The notes under the pieces are model-generated. The model made no database searches and had not been told where the DNA came from. It saw nothing but the letters and a program-made list of their open reading frames with translations. The translations under genes were made by a program, and so were the position numbers. 64,000 nucleotides of DNA from Mycobacterium sp. 050128 (GTDB lineage: Bacteria > Actinomycetota > Actinomycetes > Mycobacteriales > Mycobacteriaceae), in the NCBI RefSeq assembly GCF_036409155.1, contig NZ_JAZGLW010000001.1:1612001-1676000 (forward strand), written 5' to 3'. Shown piece after piece: positions 55,603 to 64,000 of the stretch. Positions within the stretch are counted from its first letter, which is position 1; each line of letters opens with the position of its first letter.

Positions 55603-56298
55603 ATGAGTGGTCGGTTGGTGCTGCTTCGGCACGGCCAATCGTTCGGCAATGTCGAACGGCGGCTGGACACCCGGCCGCCCGGGACGGATCTGACGCCGAC
55701 GGGGCGCGACCAGGCCCGGGCGTTCGCGCTCGACGCCGGGCGCCCGGCGCTGCTCGCGCACTCGGTGGCCCACCGGGCGGCACAGACGGCCGCGGTGATC
55801 GGCACCCAGGTCGACGTGGCTCCGCGTGAATTCGCCGGGATACACGAGGTACAGGTCGGCGCCCTGGAGAACCGCAACGATGACGAGGCGGTCGCGGAGT
55901 TCAACGCCATCTACGAGCGCTGGCAGCACGGCGAACTCGACGTGCCGCTACCCGGCGGCGAAACCGCCAACGATGTGCTGGACCGCTACGTCCCGGTGCT
56001 TACCGACTTGCGGATCCGCTACCTCGACGACCACGCGTGGACCGGCGACATCGTCGTCGTCAGCCATGGCGCGGCGATCCGGCTGGTATCCGCGGTGCTG
56101 GCCGGAGTCGACGCCGGCTTCGCCCTGGACAACCATCTGGGCAATGCCGAGTCGGTGGTGCTGGCTCCGATCACCGACGGGCGGTGGAGCTGTGTGCGGT
56201 GGGGCACCCTGACGCCGCCGTTCTACCCCGACCCCAGTGAAGACGAGGCGACGCCCATCGCCGACGCGGTGCACTCGGGCACCGATCCGATGGGCTGA
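55603..56298 (+). CDS. Histidine phosphatase / phosphoglycerate-mutase-like protein (Rv3837c-like)
   Basis: A 231-residue protein with the catalytic RHG motif at residues 9-11 (LLRHGQSFGN) and a second conserved His in VVSHGAAIRL. Most small proteins of this branch are phosphatases rather than mutases; the substrate is unknown. It starts 3 bp after pheA ends and was probably co-transcribed with it. Confidence 0.92.
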   Translation: MSGRLVLLRHGQSFGNVERRLDTRPPGTDLTPTGRDQARAFALDAGRPALLAHSVAHRAAQTAAVIGTQVDVAPREFAGIHEVQVGALENRNDDEAVAEFNAIYERWQHGELDVPLPGGETANDVLDRYVPVLTDLRIRYLDDHAWTGDIVVVSHGAAIRLVSAVLAGVDAGFALDNHLGNAESVVLAPITDGRWSCVRWGTLTPPFYPDPSEDEATPIADAVHSGTDPMG

Positions 56299-56490
56299 TC
56301 AGACAGCCAGCGCCACCAATTCCGTGCAGGTGCAGCCGACGGCCTCGCAGTCGATGACGAACGTGTGCGCCAGCAGCTCGGGGCTGACGCAGTCCGGCTC
56401 GGTGCACTCCGAACGGCGCAGCGAGTGGCGAATGATGGTGCCGTGGCAGTGTTCTAGGCCGGCCCGGCAGTCGCGGCATTCTGCGCTCAT
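56299..56490 (-). CDS. 63-residue cysteine-rich miniprotein
   Basis: Nine Cys in 63 residues, arranged CxxC (residues 5-8), C15, C29, C34, C48, C53 and C55 with His near the first cluster (CRDCRAGLEHCHG). The pattern suggests zinc or iron-sulfur binding. ATG 56490 has AGGAAC upstream. Its stop abuts the stop of the mutase-like gene. Coding looks real from the composition, but I know no family. Confidence 0.68.
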   Translation of the reverse strand: MSAECRDCRAGLEHCHGTIIRHSLRRSECTEPDCVSPELLAHTFVIDCEAVGCTCTELVALAV

Positions 56491-56564
56491 AGCCCGTTCC
56501 TAGCACCAGGGGACGACAAATCCGCGGTGGCGCGCGGAGAAGATCGGCGGATTTGCGGGAATCT

Positions 56565-56915
56565 TCAGCCCCACCCCAGCTCTTCCAGCCGGTCGTCGTC
56601 GATACCGAAATGGTGCGCGATTTCGTGGATCACGGTGATCGCCACCTCCTCGACGACGTCGTCGTCGGAGTCGCAGATATCCAGCAGTGCCTGGCGGTAG
56701 ATCGTGATGGCGTCCGGCAGCGATCCGCCGTAGTCGGAGTCGCGCTCGGTCAACGCCACCCCCTCGTAGAGCCCCAGCAGTTCGGGCTCGTCGGGATGGC
56801 GATCCTCGACGAGGATGACGACATTGTCCATCGCGGCCGCCAGCTGGGCGGGGATCAGATCGAGTGCGTCGGAGACCAGTTCGTCGAACCGCTGCGGATC
56901 CATCCGCACGGCCAC
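56565..56915 (-). CDS. Minimal zincin metallopeptidase family protein (Rv3836-like)
   Basis: A 116-residue protein with HEIAHHFG at residues 97-104, an HExxH zinc site, and a conserved core (ALTERDSDYGGSLPDAITIYR). This matches the small bacterial metallopeptidase family (MMP/DUF1025). Whether it cleaves proteins is unproven. GTG 56915 is used, 4 bp after the stop of the Rv3835-like gene; the frame extends upstream only through antisense-like Arg-rich sequence. Confidence 0.87.
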   Translation of the reverse strand: MAVRMDPQRFDELVSDALDLIPAQLAAAMDNVVILVEDRHPDEPELLGLYEGVALTERDSDYGGSLPDAITIYRQALLDICDSDDDVVEEVAITVIHEIAHHFGIDDDRLEELGWG

Positions 56916-56919
56916 GCGG

Positions 56920-58287
56920 CTAACCTGCCGGTGCCGGCTCGGCTGGCGCGGGCGGTGCGCCCGGTGGGGGTGCGTCCGGCATGGGCGGCGGCGCCTGGTT
57001 GCCCGCCGGCGGTGCACCGTTGTCGGCCGGAGGCGCCGGAACATCTTGCGGCGCCTGGTTAGCCGGGGCCTGCGTGGTCGCCCGGGGCGGTGTCACCACC
57101 GGCTGCTGCTGGGGCAGGTGCTGATTGCCCTGCGGCATCTCCGGGGGAGCGTTGGACTGCTGGGGCGGGCTCGCCGGACTGGCCGGCACCTGGACCGGCA
57201 TCTGCGGCATCGTGAGCCGCTCTTCGGGAATCTCGGGCGGCGGCACCGGGGCCATACCGTTGATCAGCAGCTGACCCTTGGCGGTGTTGACCAGGGTGGC
57301 CCAGCCCCCGTTGCCCAGCGTGGCGCCGATGCTGCAGGCGACCTCGCGGCTACCCGCCGACCAACTCGGCAGCGCCACGGTCGGGTAGATCAGCGTCAGC
57401 GTGGTGGTGCGCAACTTGACCGGAGCGAGGTAGGCGTCGGTCATCTTGGTGCAGGCGTCCTTGATGTAGCCGTCCTGCTCGGGCTCGGCCGGCAGCGCCC
57501 CCGTGAACTTCTCGGCCAGGTTCACCGTGCCGGTGACCTCCATCGCGTGCGGCGCCTTGCAGTCGACCGGGACGTCGATGGGCTGGTTGGTGGTCGAGTC
57601 GATACCCAGGCAGGTGCCGGCGGGCCACACCTTGGACTGGTCGACGTCGGCGACCTTGCCCTTGAAGGCGGCCTGTTCGTTGTTCGATCCGGGCATCTGC
57701 AGGCCGCACAGCATGCGGCGCTCGCCGGACTGACGCCAGGCCCGGTCACCCGCCCACAGCAGGCTGACGCTGAATTTGCTGTTGGGGTCGTACTTGGGCC
57801 CGAGGTAGCGGCGCACGGCGGCCTCGCACTGCTCCTGGCTGATCTGCTGGATGCGAGCCGGCGACGGCGGGGCGGCGTTGGGACCGTATTCCGAGCCGGG
57901 GAAGGTGCGCATGTCGATAGATTCGGCGACCTCGAACTTGTGGTCGTCGGTGCACTTGACGATGCTCGCGGACTCCGGCGTGACGTCCGGCCACATCAGA
58001 CAATCGCCGCTTTTGGCACGGTTGAAGGCGGCGTCGGCCTTAGCTCCGGTGGTGGGTACCGGATTGCTGTCGAGGTAACCGGCAAGCCGGCCCTGCCCCG
58101 GCCCGCCGACCGGCAGCGCGGTTACCAGGCCGGCGATCAGCAGCCCGCCGAGCGCGAACAGGAGCAAGGCCCGTCGGGTCGCGGTCGCCTGCAGGGTGCG
58201 CGGCACCTGGAAGCCGGCCAGCGGCTGCTCCACCTCGGCGGCGGGCGGGCTGGGTGCGGCGACTTCCGTCTCGAGCGTGTCCGACAT
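56920..58287 (-). CDS. Septum-formation-domain membrane protein (Rv3835-like)
   Basis: About 455 residues from ATG 58287 (449 for Rv3835; an ATG three codons earlier is equally possible). One transmembrane helix lies near residues 37-57 (RALLLFALGGLLIAGLVTAL). The extracellular domain has paired Cys (GDCLMWPD, SIVKCTDDH, RRMLCGLQM), then a long Pro-rich C terminus with PPAPA-type repeats. The domain is annotated septum formation in Pfam by homology; its role is unproven. It is followed by the zincin gene. Confidence 0.87.
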   Translation of the reverse strand: MSDTLETEVAAPSPPAAEVEQPLAGFQVPRTLQATATRRALLLFALGGLLIAGLVTALPVGGPGQGRLAGYLDSNPVPTTGAKADAAFNRAKSGDCLMWPDVTPESASIVKCTDDHKFEVAESIDMRTFPGSEYGPNAAPPSPARIQQISQEQCEAAVRRYLGPKYDPNSKFSVSLLWAGDRAWRQSGERRMLCGLQMPGSNNEQAAFKGKVADVDQSKVWPAGTCLGIDSTTNQPIDVPVDCKAPHAMEVTGTVNLAEKFTGALPAEPEQDGYIKDACTKMTDAYLAPVKLRTTTLTLIYPTVALPSWSAGSREVACSIGATLGNGGWATLVNTAKGQLLINGMAPVPPPEIPEERLTMPQMPVQVPASPASPPQQSNAPPEMPQGNQHLPQQQPVVTPPRATTQAPANQAPQDVPAPPADNGAPPAGNQAPPPMPDAPPPGAPPAPAEPAPAG

Positions 58288-58407
58288 CGCCTCCATTCTG
58301 ACAGGACGCCCGAGCGAACGTGACAAAAGTTACAGATGTGAGTCCTGGGGTTAGCTCTGCCGGGTGCTCCGCGCGGCGGGTGCCGGGCCGAAAGTAATCT
58401 TGCGGCC

Positions 58408-59661
58408 GTGATCGACCTCAAGCTGCTCCGGGAAGACCCCGACGCCGTCCGCCGCTCCCAACTCAGCCGCGGTGAGGATCCGGCGCTGGTCGACGCGCTG
58501 CTGACGGCCGACGCCGCCCGCCGGGCCGCGATCTCGACGGCCGACACGCTGCGCGCCGATCAGAAGGCCGCCAGCAAGAGCGTGGGCAAGGCGTCGGCCG
58601 ACGAGCGCCCGGCGTTGTTGGCGCGCGCCAAGCAGCTCGCCGACGAGGTGAAGGCCGCCGAGACCGCCCAGGCCGATGCGGAGACGGCGTTCACCGCCGC
58701 ACACATGGCGATCTCGAACGTCGTCATCGATGGGGTGCCCGCGGGCGGGGAGGCCGACTTCGCGGTCCTCGACGTCGTCGGTGAGCCGCCGGCGATCGAG
58801 AACCCGAAGGATCATCTGGAGTTGGGTGAGTCGCTGCATCTGATCGACATGGCGCGCGGCGCCAAGGTGTCCGGGTCGCGGTTCTACTTCCTGACCGGCA
58901 AGGGCGCGCTGTTGCAACTCGGTCTGCTGCAGCTGGCGCTGCGGCTGGCCGTCGAGAACGGATTCGTGCCGATGATCCCGCCGGTGCTGGTGCGTCCGGA
59001 GGTGATGGCCGGCACCGGATTCCTGGGCGCCCACGCCGACGAGATCTACCGGGTCGAGGCCGACGACCTCTACCTGGTGGGCACCTCGGAGGTGCCGTTG
59101 GCGGGCTACCACGCCGACGAGATCCTGGACCTGTCCGGCGGCCCGCTGCGGTACGCCGGCTGGTCGTCGTGTTTCCGCCGCGAGGCCGGCAGCTACGGCA
59201 AGGACACCCGCGGCATCATCCGGGTCCATCAATTCGACAAGGTCGAAGGTTTCGTCTACTGCACGCCCGACGAGGCCGAGGCCGAACACCAGCGGCTGCT
59301 GGGCTGGCAGCGCGAGATGCTGGCGCACATCGAGGTGCCGTACCGGGTAATCGACGTCGCCGCAGGCGATCTCGGGTCGTCGGCGGCTCGCAAGTTCGAC
59401 TGTGAGGCGTGGGTCCCCACCCAGCAGACCTACCGCGAGCTGACGTCGACGTCGAACTGCACCACGTTCCAGGCGCGCCGGCTGGCCACCCGCTACCGCG
59501 ACGCCGGCGGCAAGCCGCAGATCGCGGCCACGCTCAACGGCACGCTGGGCACCACCCGCTGGCTGGTGTCGATCCTGGAGAACCACCAGCGGCCCGACGG
59601 CAGCGTGCGGGTACCCGAGGCGCTGGTGCCGTTCGTCGGGACCGAGGTGTTGGAGCCTTAG
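58408..59661 (+). CDS. serS: Seryl-tRNA synthetase
   Basis: A 417-residue class II aminoacyl-tRNA synthetase (419 for Rv3834c). The N-terminal coiled-coil arm (about residues 30-100) binds tRNA-Ser. The motifs are visible: motif 2 as [24 protein letters not shown] and motif 3 as [19 protein letters not shown] 58408 is the start ([11 protein letters not shown]). It overlaps the stop of the convergent DUF2834 gene by 4 bp. Confidence 0.97.
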   Translation: MIDLKLLREDPDAVRRSQLSRGEDPALVDALLTADAARRAAISTADTLRADQKAASKSVGKASADERPALLARAKQLADEVKAAETAQADAETAFTAAHMAISNVVIDGVPAGGEADFAVLDVVGEPPAIENPKDHLELGESLHLIDMARGAKVSGSRFYFLTGKGALLQLGLLQLALRLAVENGFVPMIPPVLVRPEVMAGTGFLGAHADEIYRVEADDLYLVGTSEVPLAGYHADEILDLSGGPLRYAGWSSCFRREAGSYGKDTRGIIRVHQFDKVEGFVYCTPDEAEAEHQRLLGWQREMLAHIEVPYRVIDVAAGDLGSSAARKFDCEAWVPTQQTYRELTSTSNCTTFQARRLATRYRDAGGKPQIAATLNGTLGTTRWLVSILENHQRPDGSVRVPEALVPFVGTEVLEP

Positions 59662-60152
59662 GCCGCGACTTTGGGGGCCGTCGCGCGCTCTTGATCGTGG
59701 CGGCGCTGCCGTTCCAGCGTCGCGAAGTAGAACGCGAACGCGAACGCGAAGCTGGTGAACAGGCTGGACACAAAGTACAGCCAGGGGCGCTTATACCCCC
59801 GCCGATAGCCGTCCACGATGGTAAAGATCGGCAGCAGAACGACATTGGCGATCGTGTAGTCCTGGCTGGCCGAGCTGGCCGCGGGGTTGGTGAACATCAG
59901 CTTGATGTATTCGGCCCAGCTCCCGTGTTCGCCCCACAACGGGTTGGTGGATCCGTGCGAGTACTGCGCCACGTAGGTGATGTTGAAGTACCAGCCCAGC
60001 GCGACCGACGCGATCCCGACGACGTAGTAGACGATTTCCATCGGAGAGAAGAATCCGCCGCCGGCGGGCCGGGCGAAGACCGTCGAGTTCGACCTGACGA
60101 TCCAGATGATGACGGCAAGTCCGAGTACCGCGTGGGTGATGAGGGAGACCAT
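59658..60152 (-). CDS. DUF2834-type membrane protein
   Basis: A 164-residue membrane protein with four hydrophobic helices (near residues 3-20, 38-60, 95-112 and 122-142). Its PLWGEHGSW and [22 protein letters not shown] segments fit the DUF2834/terpene-cyclase-like families. ATG 60152 is close to a TetR operator. It diverges from the TetR gene, which very likely controls it. Function unknown. Confidence 0.84.
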   Translation of the reverse strand: MVSLITHAVLGLAVIIWIVRSNSTVFARPAGGGFFSPMEIVYYVVGIASVALGWYFNITYVAQYSHGSTNPLWGEHGSWAEYIKLMFTNPAASSASQDYTIANVVLLPIFTIVDGYRRGYKRPWLYFVSSLFTSFAFAFAFYFATLERQRRHDQERATAPKVAA

Positions 60153-60182
60153 GGGCGCAGTCTCACCCCCGCCGCAAAGTTT

Positions 60183-60196
60183 TGTCAATATTGACA
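60183..60196. promoter_or_regulatory. TetR-type operator in the DUF2834/TetR divergent promoter
   Basis: TGTCAATATTGACA is a perfect 14-bp palindrome in the 69-bp divergent gap. It contains TTGACA in both directions, so bound repressor would cover the -35 of both genes. The minus-strand flank ATTGACAAAACTTTGCGG (60172-60189) recurs before the FAD gene. Confidence 0.85.
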
Positions 60197-60221
60197 CAAC
60201 ATTTCTTGATACCTTACTGCA

Positions 60222-60869
60222 ATGGTCCGGCCCGCCCAGACGGCACGCAGTGAGCGCACCCGCGAAGCGTTGCGCCAGGCTGCGGTGGTGCGATTCCTGG
60301 CCCAGGGCGTGGAAGACACGTCGGCCGAACAGATTGCCGCCGACGCCGGGGTATCGCTGCGCACGTTCTATCGGCACTTCACTTCCAAGCACGACTTGCT
60401 GTTCGCGGATTACACCGGGCTGCACTGGTTTCGGGCGGCACTGGATGCCCGGCCGGCCGACGAAGCGATCATCGATTCGGTGCAGTCGGCCATCTTCGCG
60501 TTCCCCTATGACGTCGACGCGGTGACCAAAATCGCCGCCCTGCGCCACGACGAACTCGACCCCGGGCGCATCGTTCGCCACATCCGCGAGGTCCAGGCCG
60601 ACTTCGCCGATGCCATTGGCGCGCAACTGCACCGGCGTAGCAGCGGGGCCAACGGCACCGCGCGTCCCCCGGTGGACGAACAGGTACGCACCGCGGTTAC
60701 CGCACGGTGCATCGCGGCGGCGGTGTTCGGCGCCATGGAGGTCTGGATGGAGAGCGACGACCGGTCGCTGGGCGAACTCGCGCGGCTGTGTCACGCCGCG
60801 CTGGAGTCGCTGCGCGCGGGCATCACCGACTCGTGGAGCTCGGCGACCACCCGGCGAGTTTCGTCATAA
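60222..60869 (+). CDS. TetR-family transcriptional regulator (Rv3830c-like)
   Basis: A 215-residue repressor. The helix-turn-helix is near residues 25-60 (AQGVEDTSAEQIAADAGVSLRTFYRHFTS). The C-terminal half is the ligand domain. ATG 60222 has no ribosome site; TACCTT (60210-60215) 6 bases upstream suggests a leaderless message. The operator at 60183-60196 implies self-control. The last codons of the gene overlap a second operator, in front of the FAD oxidoreductase. Confidence 0.92.
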   Translation: MVRPAQTARSERTREALRQAAVVRFLAQGVEDTSAEQIAADAGVSLRTFYRHFTSKHDLLFADYTGLHWFRAALDARPADEAIIDSVQSAIFAFPYDVDAVTKIAALRHDELDPGRIVRHIREVQADFADAIGAQLHRRSSGANGTARPPVDEQVRTAVTARCIAAAVFGAMEVWMESDDRSLGELARLCHAALESLRAGITDSWSSATTRRVSS

Positions 60870-60875
60870 TTGACA
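60862..60875. promoter_or_regulatory. Second TetR-type operator before the FAD oxidoreductase
   Basis: CGTCATAATTGACA matches 11 of 14 positions of the operator at 60183-60196. The 18 bases ATTGACAAAACTTTGCGG (60869-60886) are identical to the flank in the DUF2834 promoter, in the same orientation relative to the gene. Confidence 0.78.
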
Positions 60876-60918
60876 AAACTTTGCGGCCATGCGAGCCTCC
60901 TCTCCGGAGGGCAGGCAT

Positions 60919-62475
60919 ATGACTGAATATGACGCGATCGTTATCGGTGCAGGGCACAACGGGCTCACCGCGGCCGTGCTGCTGCAAAAGGCGGGACTGC
61001 GCACCGTGTGCCTGGACCCCAAGCTTTATGCGGGTGGCATGGCGTCCACCGTCGAACTGTTCGACGGGTACCAGTTCGAGATCGCCGGCTCGGTGCTGTT
61101 CCCGACGTCGTCCAAGGTGGTCCGCGAACTCGGCCTGGACGACATGCCGACGCTCGACTTGGAAGTCCAGTCGGTGGCAGTGCGTGGTGTCGGCGACGAT
61201 CCGCTGATCCAGTACAGCGATCCCATCAAGCTGTTCACCCACCTCAACGAGGTGCACGGGGCCGAGGCTGTCAACGGGATGGCGGGGCTGATGGGATGGG
61301 CTCAGGCGCCGTGCCGTGCGTTGGGCCGATTCGAAGCCGGGACCCCACCCAAGAGCATCGATGAGATGTATGCCTGTGCCACAAATGAATTCGAGCGCTC
61401 GGCGATCGACGACATGCTGTTCGGATCGGTCACCGACGTGTTGGACCGCTACCTGCCCGACCGCGAGAAGTTCGGCGCGATCCGCGGCTCGATGACCGTG
61501 CTGGCCGTCAACACGCTCTATCGTGGGCCGGCCACGCCGGGAAGTGCTGCGGCGCTGGCCTTCGGACTCGGCGTTCCCGACGGCGACACCATGCAGATGA
61601 AGAAGCTGCGCGGCGGCATCGGCGCACTGACCGCCCATCTGCGCGAGGTGTTCGAGAGCCACGGCGGCGAAGTTCGGTTGCGTACCAAGGTGACCGACAT
61701 TCTGGTCGCCGACGGACAGGTCACCGGCGTCCGCACCGAGGCGGGGGAGACGTTGAACGCCCCGATCGTGGTGTCGGGCGTTGCGCCGGACGTCACGCTC
61801 AACGAGATGGTCGATCCGGCTGCGCTGCCCGCTGATATCCGGGAACGCTATGCCCGCATCGATCACCGCGGCAGCTACTTGCAGATGCACTTCGCGCTGG
61901 ACGAGGCCCCCGAATTCGCGGCACCCTACGAGATTCTCAACGACCGGGCCATGCAGGCCTCCATCGGGCTGTTCTGCACGCCGGAAGAAGTACAGCAGCA
62001 GTGGGAGGACGCCCGGCGCGGGATCGTTCCGGCCGACCCGACGGTCGTGTTGCAGATCCCCTCGCAGAACGATCCGGACCTGGCGCCCGACGGCAAGCAT
62101 GCCGCGTCGGCATTCGCGCTGTTCTTCCCCATCGAGGGCGACGTGGATTACGGGCAGGCGAAGGTCGAGATGGGTCAGCGGGTGATCGACAAGATCACCC
62201 GGCTGGCACCGAATTTCGAACGCAGCATCATCCGGCACACCACCTTCACGCCCAAGCACATGGGGGTGATGTTCGGCGCCCCCGGCGGCGACTACTGCCA
62301 CGGGCTGTTGAACGCGAACCAGATCGGTCCGAACCGGCCGGGTCCGAGAGGCTTTCTCGGCCAACCGATCCCGATCAAGGGACTGTACCTGGGCAGTGCG
62401 GGTTGTCACGGCGGACCCGGGATCACCTTCACCCCTGGTTACAACGCCGCGCATGCGGCGCTGGAAGACCGCTAG
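60919..62475 (+). CDS. Phytoene-dehydrogenase-like FAD oxidoreductase (Rv3829c-like)
   Basis: A 518-residue flavoprotein. The dinucleotide motif VIGAGHNGLTAAVLLQKAG lies at residues 8-26, and a conserved C-terminal segment, LYLGSAGCHGGPGITFTPG, precedes the FAD ribityl site. This is the PYROXD2/CrtI-like group; in M. tuberculosis Rv3829c is similar. The substrate is unknown and no carotenoid genes are nearby. GGAGGG about 10 bases upstream supports ATG 60919. It is controlled, by inference, by the upstream TetR. Confidence 0.9.
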   Translation: MTEYDAIVIGAGHNGLTAAVLLQKAGLRTVCLDPKLYAGGMASTVELFDGYQFEIAGSVLFPTSSKVVRELGLDDMPTLDLEVQSVAVRGVGDDPLIQYSDPIKLFTHLNEVHGAEAVNGMAGLMGWAQAPCRALGRFEAGTPPKSIDEMYACATNEFERSAIDDMLFGSVTDVLDRYLPDREKFGAIRGSMTVLAVNTLYRGPATPGSAAALAFGLGVPDGDTMQMKKLRGGIGALTAHLREVFESHGGEVRLRTKVTDILVADGQVTGVRTEAGETLNAPIVVSGVAPDVTLNEMVDPAALPADIRERYARIDHRGSYLQMHFALDEAPEFAAPYEILNDRAMQASIGLFCTPEEVQQQWEDARRGIVPADPTVVLQIPSQNDPDLAPDGKHAASAFALFFPIEGDVDYGQAKVEMGQRVIDKITRLAPNFERSIIRHTTFTPKHMGVMFGAPGGDYCHGLLNANQIGPNRPGPRGFLGQPIPIKGLYLGSAGCHGGPGITFTPGYNAAHAALEDR

Positions 62476-62804
62476 CCGAGCCGGGCCAGCAACTCGTCGA
62501 GCAGGGCGATGAATTCGTCCGGCCGCGCCGGTGTGAACGCGGGATTCGGCCGGGCGCCCGGAATGTCCAGGGTGATCAGCGTCGACCGGAGTGGTCGTTG
62601 TACGTCCAGCGGCAGCCAATAGCGCGGGTCGGTACCGCCCCACAGGGTGAACCGCGCCGTGAACCAACCCAGCGGTTGGGATTTGTATCCGCGGATCGCG
62701 CCCAGTGCGATGATCTTCGACGTACCGTCAGGAAAGTGGTAGCGCCGCAACGTAATCGCAGCGCGGTCCAGCTGCACCAGGCCGTCGTCGTAGGTATCGG
62801 TCAT
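62472..62804 (-). CDS. Small PH-like conserved protein
   Basis: A 110-residue protein from ATG 62804, which overlaps the stop of the upstream Rieske gene (ATGA). It has beta-rich sequence (GLVQLDRAAITLRRYHFPDG, IIALGAIRGYKSQPLG) fitting a bacterial PH-like fold, and no transmembrane helix. The tight overlap suggests it works with the Rieske protein. It also overlaps the convergent FAD gene stop by 4 bp. Confidence 0.8.
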   Translation of the reverse strand: MTDTYDDGLVQLDRAAITLRRYHFPDGTSKIIALGAIRGYKSQPLGWFTARFTLWGGTDPRYWLPLDVQRPLRSTLITLDIPGARPNPAFTPARPDEFIALLDELLARLG

Positions 62805-64000
62805 ACCCGGCGGCTCCGCAGCTCGTGACCGCGGGTGGTCAGGCAGCGGCCGTTGTCGAGCCGCCACTGCCAGCCATGCAGATTACAGGTGAGCGTGTCG
62901 CCCTCGACCACACCGAATTTCGACAGGTCGGCCTTGAGGTGGGGGCAGCGGCGCTGAATCTCCCAGCCGTCCATAGTGATCGACGCGGAGTCGTCATGCG
63001 TTTCGGCGAACCAGCCGTCGGCGTAGGCGATGCGTTCGTCGGTCAGGCACTTGAAGAAGGTGTACAGGTATTCGTTGTAGCCGCCGACCCGCCACGCCTG
63101 GAAACGCGTGGACAAGAAGATGGTGTTGACCCAGTCCGGTTCCCGATCGCGCAATACGGTCCGCACCAACTCGGGGGCGATCGCAAAGCCATAGCGGATC
63201 CTCTCATGCGCAATGCGTTCGCGGACAATCCGTTTCGGGAAGTCGAGGATCACCGTCTCGGGGCCGATCACCAGCTCGACCGGGTAGCCGATGCCGTCGC
63301 AGATTTCGTCGCTTTGCAGCATGATCGGCTCGAACAACGCGCGCAGCGGTTCCAGCAGCGACTCGCCGGCCGCGGGTGCCCAGCCGGCCCGCTCGGCGGC
63401 CAATACCGGGGCCATCCGTTCGGCGTAGTCGGCGATGTACGCCGCCTTGCCGGTGGTGAAGATGGCCTCGACGTCGTCGTCGGGCAGCGGGTGATGTAGC
63501 GAAATCAGGGAACTACCAGAGAAATCCGCTACCGACCCGGGAATCATCAGCAGGCCGCGATCGTGCCCGTGGCGGCGCATCTGGTCCAGGAACACCAGTT
63601 GGTCCGGGAAGATGTTGGCCGGATCGCCGTGGTCGTCGTTGAGGTGACGCAACTCGGGGTCCAAAAAGCACGGCGGTCCCGCGGACGGCACCACCCAGGT
63701 CGCATCCACCTGCGCGATGTACTGGCGGGCGCGATCCATTTGGCGCTGCCGCTTCTGGATCCCGAACGACTCCTTGGCCCGGGCCGGCATGTCGTAGACC
63801 ATCGGATACCAGATCGCCCCGGAGTACTGCAGCAGGTGGACGTCGATATGCCCGAACTCGGTCGCCAGCATGTCCAAATCGACCGGCCGGGCGTCGTTCA
63901 TGTTGAAAACCGTTGTCTCGCCGTCGGAGACGACGAGGGCCGAGTCGCCGATCGGGCCGTCGGCGGGTGCCCGCAGCGCGACGACCATGATGTCCAGGTC
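62801..64000 (-). CDS. Metallo-beta-lactamase-like and Rieske fusion protein, 5' end cut by the window
   Basis: The frame is open from the window edge at 64000 through 400 codons. The visible N-terminal part fits the C-terminal half of a metallo-beta-lactamase-like fold (GDSALVVSDGETTVFNMNDARP, IDVHLLQYSGAIWYPM). The C terminus is a Rieske [2Fe-2S] domain with C-P-H and C-N-L-H ligands (RRCPHLKADL; LTCNLHGWQW). This arrangement resembles CMP-N-acetylneuraminate hydroxylase-type proteins, but with the Rieske domain at the C terminus. The true start lies beyond the window. Confidence 0.88.
   Translation of the reverse strand, partial: DLDIMVVALRAPADGPIGDSALVVSDGETTVFNMNDARPVDLDMLATEFGHIDVHLLQYSGAIWYPMVYDMPARAKESFGIQKRQRQMDRARQYIAQVDATWVVPSAGPPCFLDPELRHLNDDHGDPANIFPDQLVFLDQMRRHGHDRGLLMIPGSVADFSGSSLISLHHPLPDDDVEAIFTTGKAAYIADYAERMAPVLAAERAGWAPAAGESLLEPLRALFEPIMLQSDEICDGIGYPVELVIGPETVILDFPKRIVRERIAHERIRYGFAIAPELVRTVLRDREPDWVNTIFLSTRFQAWRVGGYNEYLYTFFKCLTDERIAYADGWFAETHDDSASITMDGWEIQRRCPHLKADLSKFGVVEGDTLTCNLHGWQWRLDNGRCLTTRGHELRSRRV

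Overview
The window is high-GC actinobacterial DNA from a Mycobacterium, most likely a slow-growing non-tuberculous species. The evidence is a run of genes in the same order as the M. tuberculosis H37Rv interval from about Rv3829c to espB/Rv3881c (locus tags are recalled, not searched): serS, pheA, glpQ1, sodA, espR, hns, rraA, ethA/ethR, gltD/gltB, whiB6 and then the ESX-1 type VII secretion locus. No tRNA, rRNA, CRISPR array, insertion sequence or prophage was recognised.

Layout. 1-2334: a cut DUF6065-like gene, a TauD-type dioxygenase and an FkbM-type methyltransferase sit where the ESX-1 genes eccE1 and mycP1 would be expected. 2813-23953: ESX-1, with espB and espK on the plus strand and, on the minus strand, espE-espF-espG1-espH-eccA1-eccB1-eccCa1-eccCb1-PPE68-esxB-esxA-espI-eccD1-espJ. 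PE35 and espL are absent from their usual slots. 24166-26012: an FHA/helix-turn-helix protein (Rv3863-like) divergent from whiB6. 26167-29724: an F420-type reductase, an NmrA-like reductase divergent from a SigI-like ECF sigma factor, and a MinD/EspI-like ATPase. 30384-36426: glutamate synthase gltB-gltD. 36570-41294: an LLM-class oxidoreductase, membrane proteins, a PHP-domain protein and a DinB3-like polymerase IV. 41318-46894: ethR/ethA, rraA, hns, a CopC/YcnI copper pair, an Rv3850-like protein and espR. 47350-50551: a TMEM165/GDT1-type manganese transporter behind a yybP-ykoY riboswitch, an Rv3847-like protein, sodA, a 51-residue membrane protein and a cluster of DnaA boxes. 50552-64000: Rv3843c-like, glpQ1, an LCP ligase, an IdeR-controlled Rv3839-like gene, pheA, a phosphoglycerate-mutase-like protein, a Cys-rich miniprotein, a minimal zincin, Rv3835-like, serS, a DUF2834 protein/TetR/FAD-oxidoreductase regulon, and a cut metallo-beta-lactamase-Rieske fusion.

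How the parts work together. EccB1, EccCa1, EccCb1 and EccD1 are membrane-complex parts of ESX-1; EccA1 and EspG1 are cytosolic helpers; EsxA/EsxB, PPE68, EspB, EspE, EspF, EspJ and EspK are substrates or associated factors. WhiB6 and EspR, both in the window, are known ESX-1 regulators in M. tuberculosis. The absence here of eccE1, mycP1, PE35 and espL, together with a changed YxxxD signal in EsxB, is the largest departure from the textbook locus.

The strongest regulatory signals read directly from the DNA are: a symmetrical pair of ECF-type promoters (GTAACT-N16-CGTC in both directions) between the NmrA-like gene and the sigma gene; a manganese riboswitch; a TetR palindrome whose flank is repeated over 18 identical bases before a second gene; a LexA-type box on the dinB3 start codon; an IdeR box; four DnaA boxes in 98 bp; and strong terminators after whiB6 and sodA.
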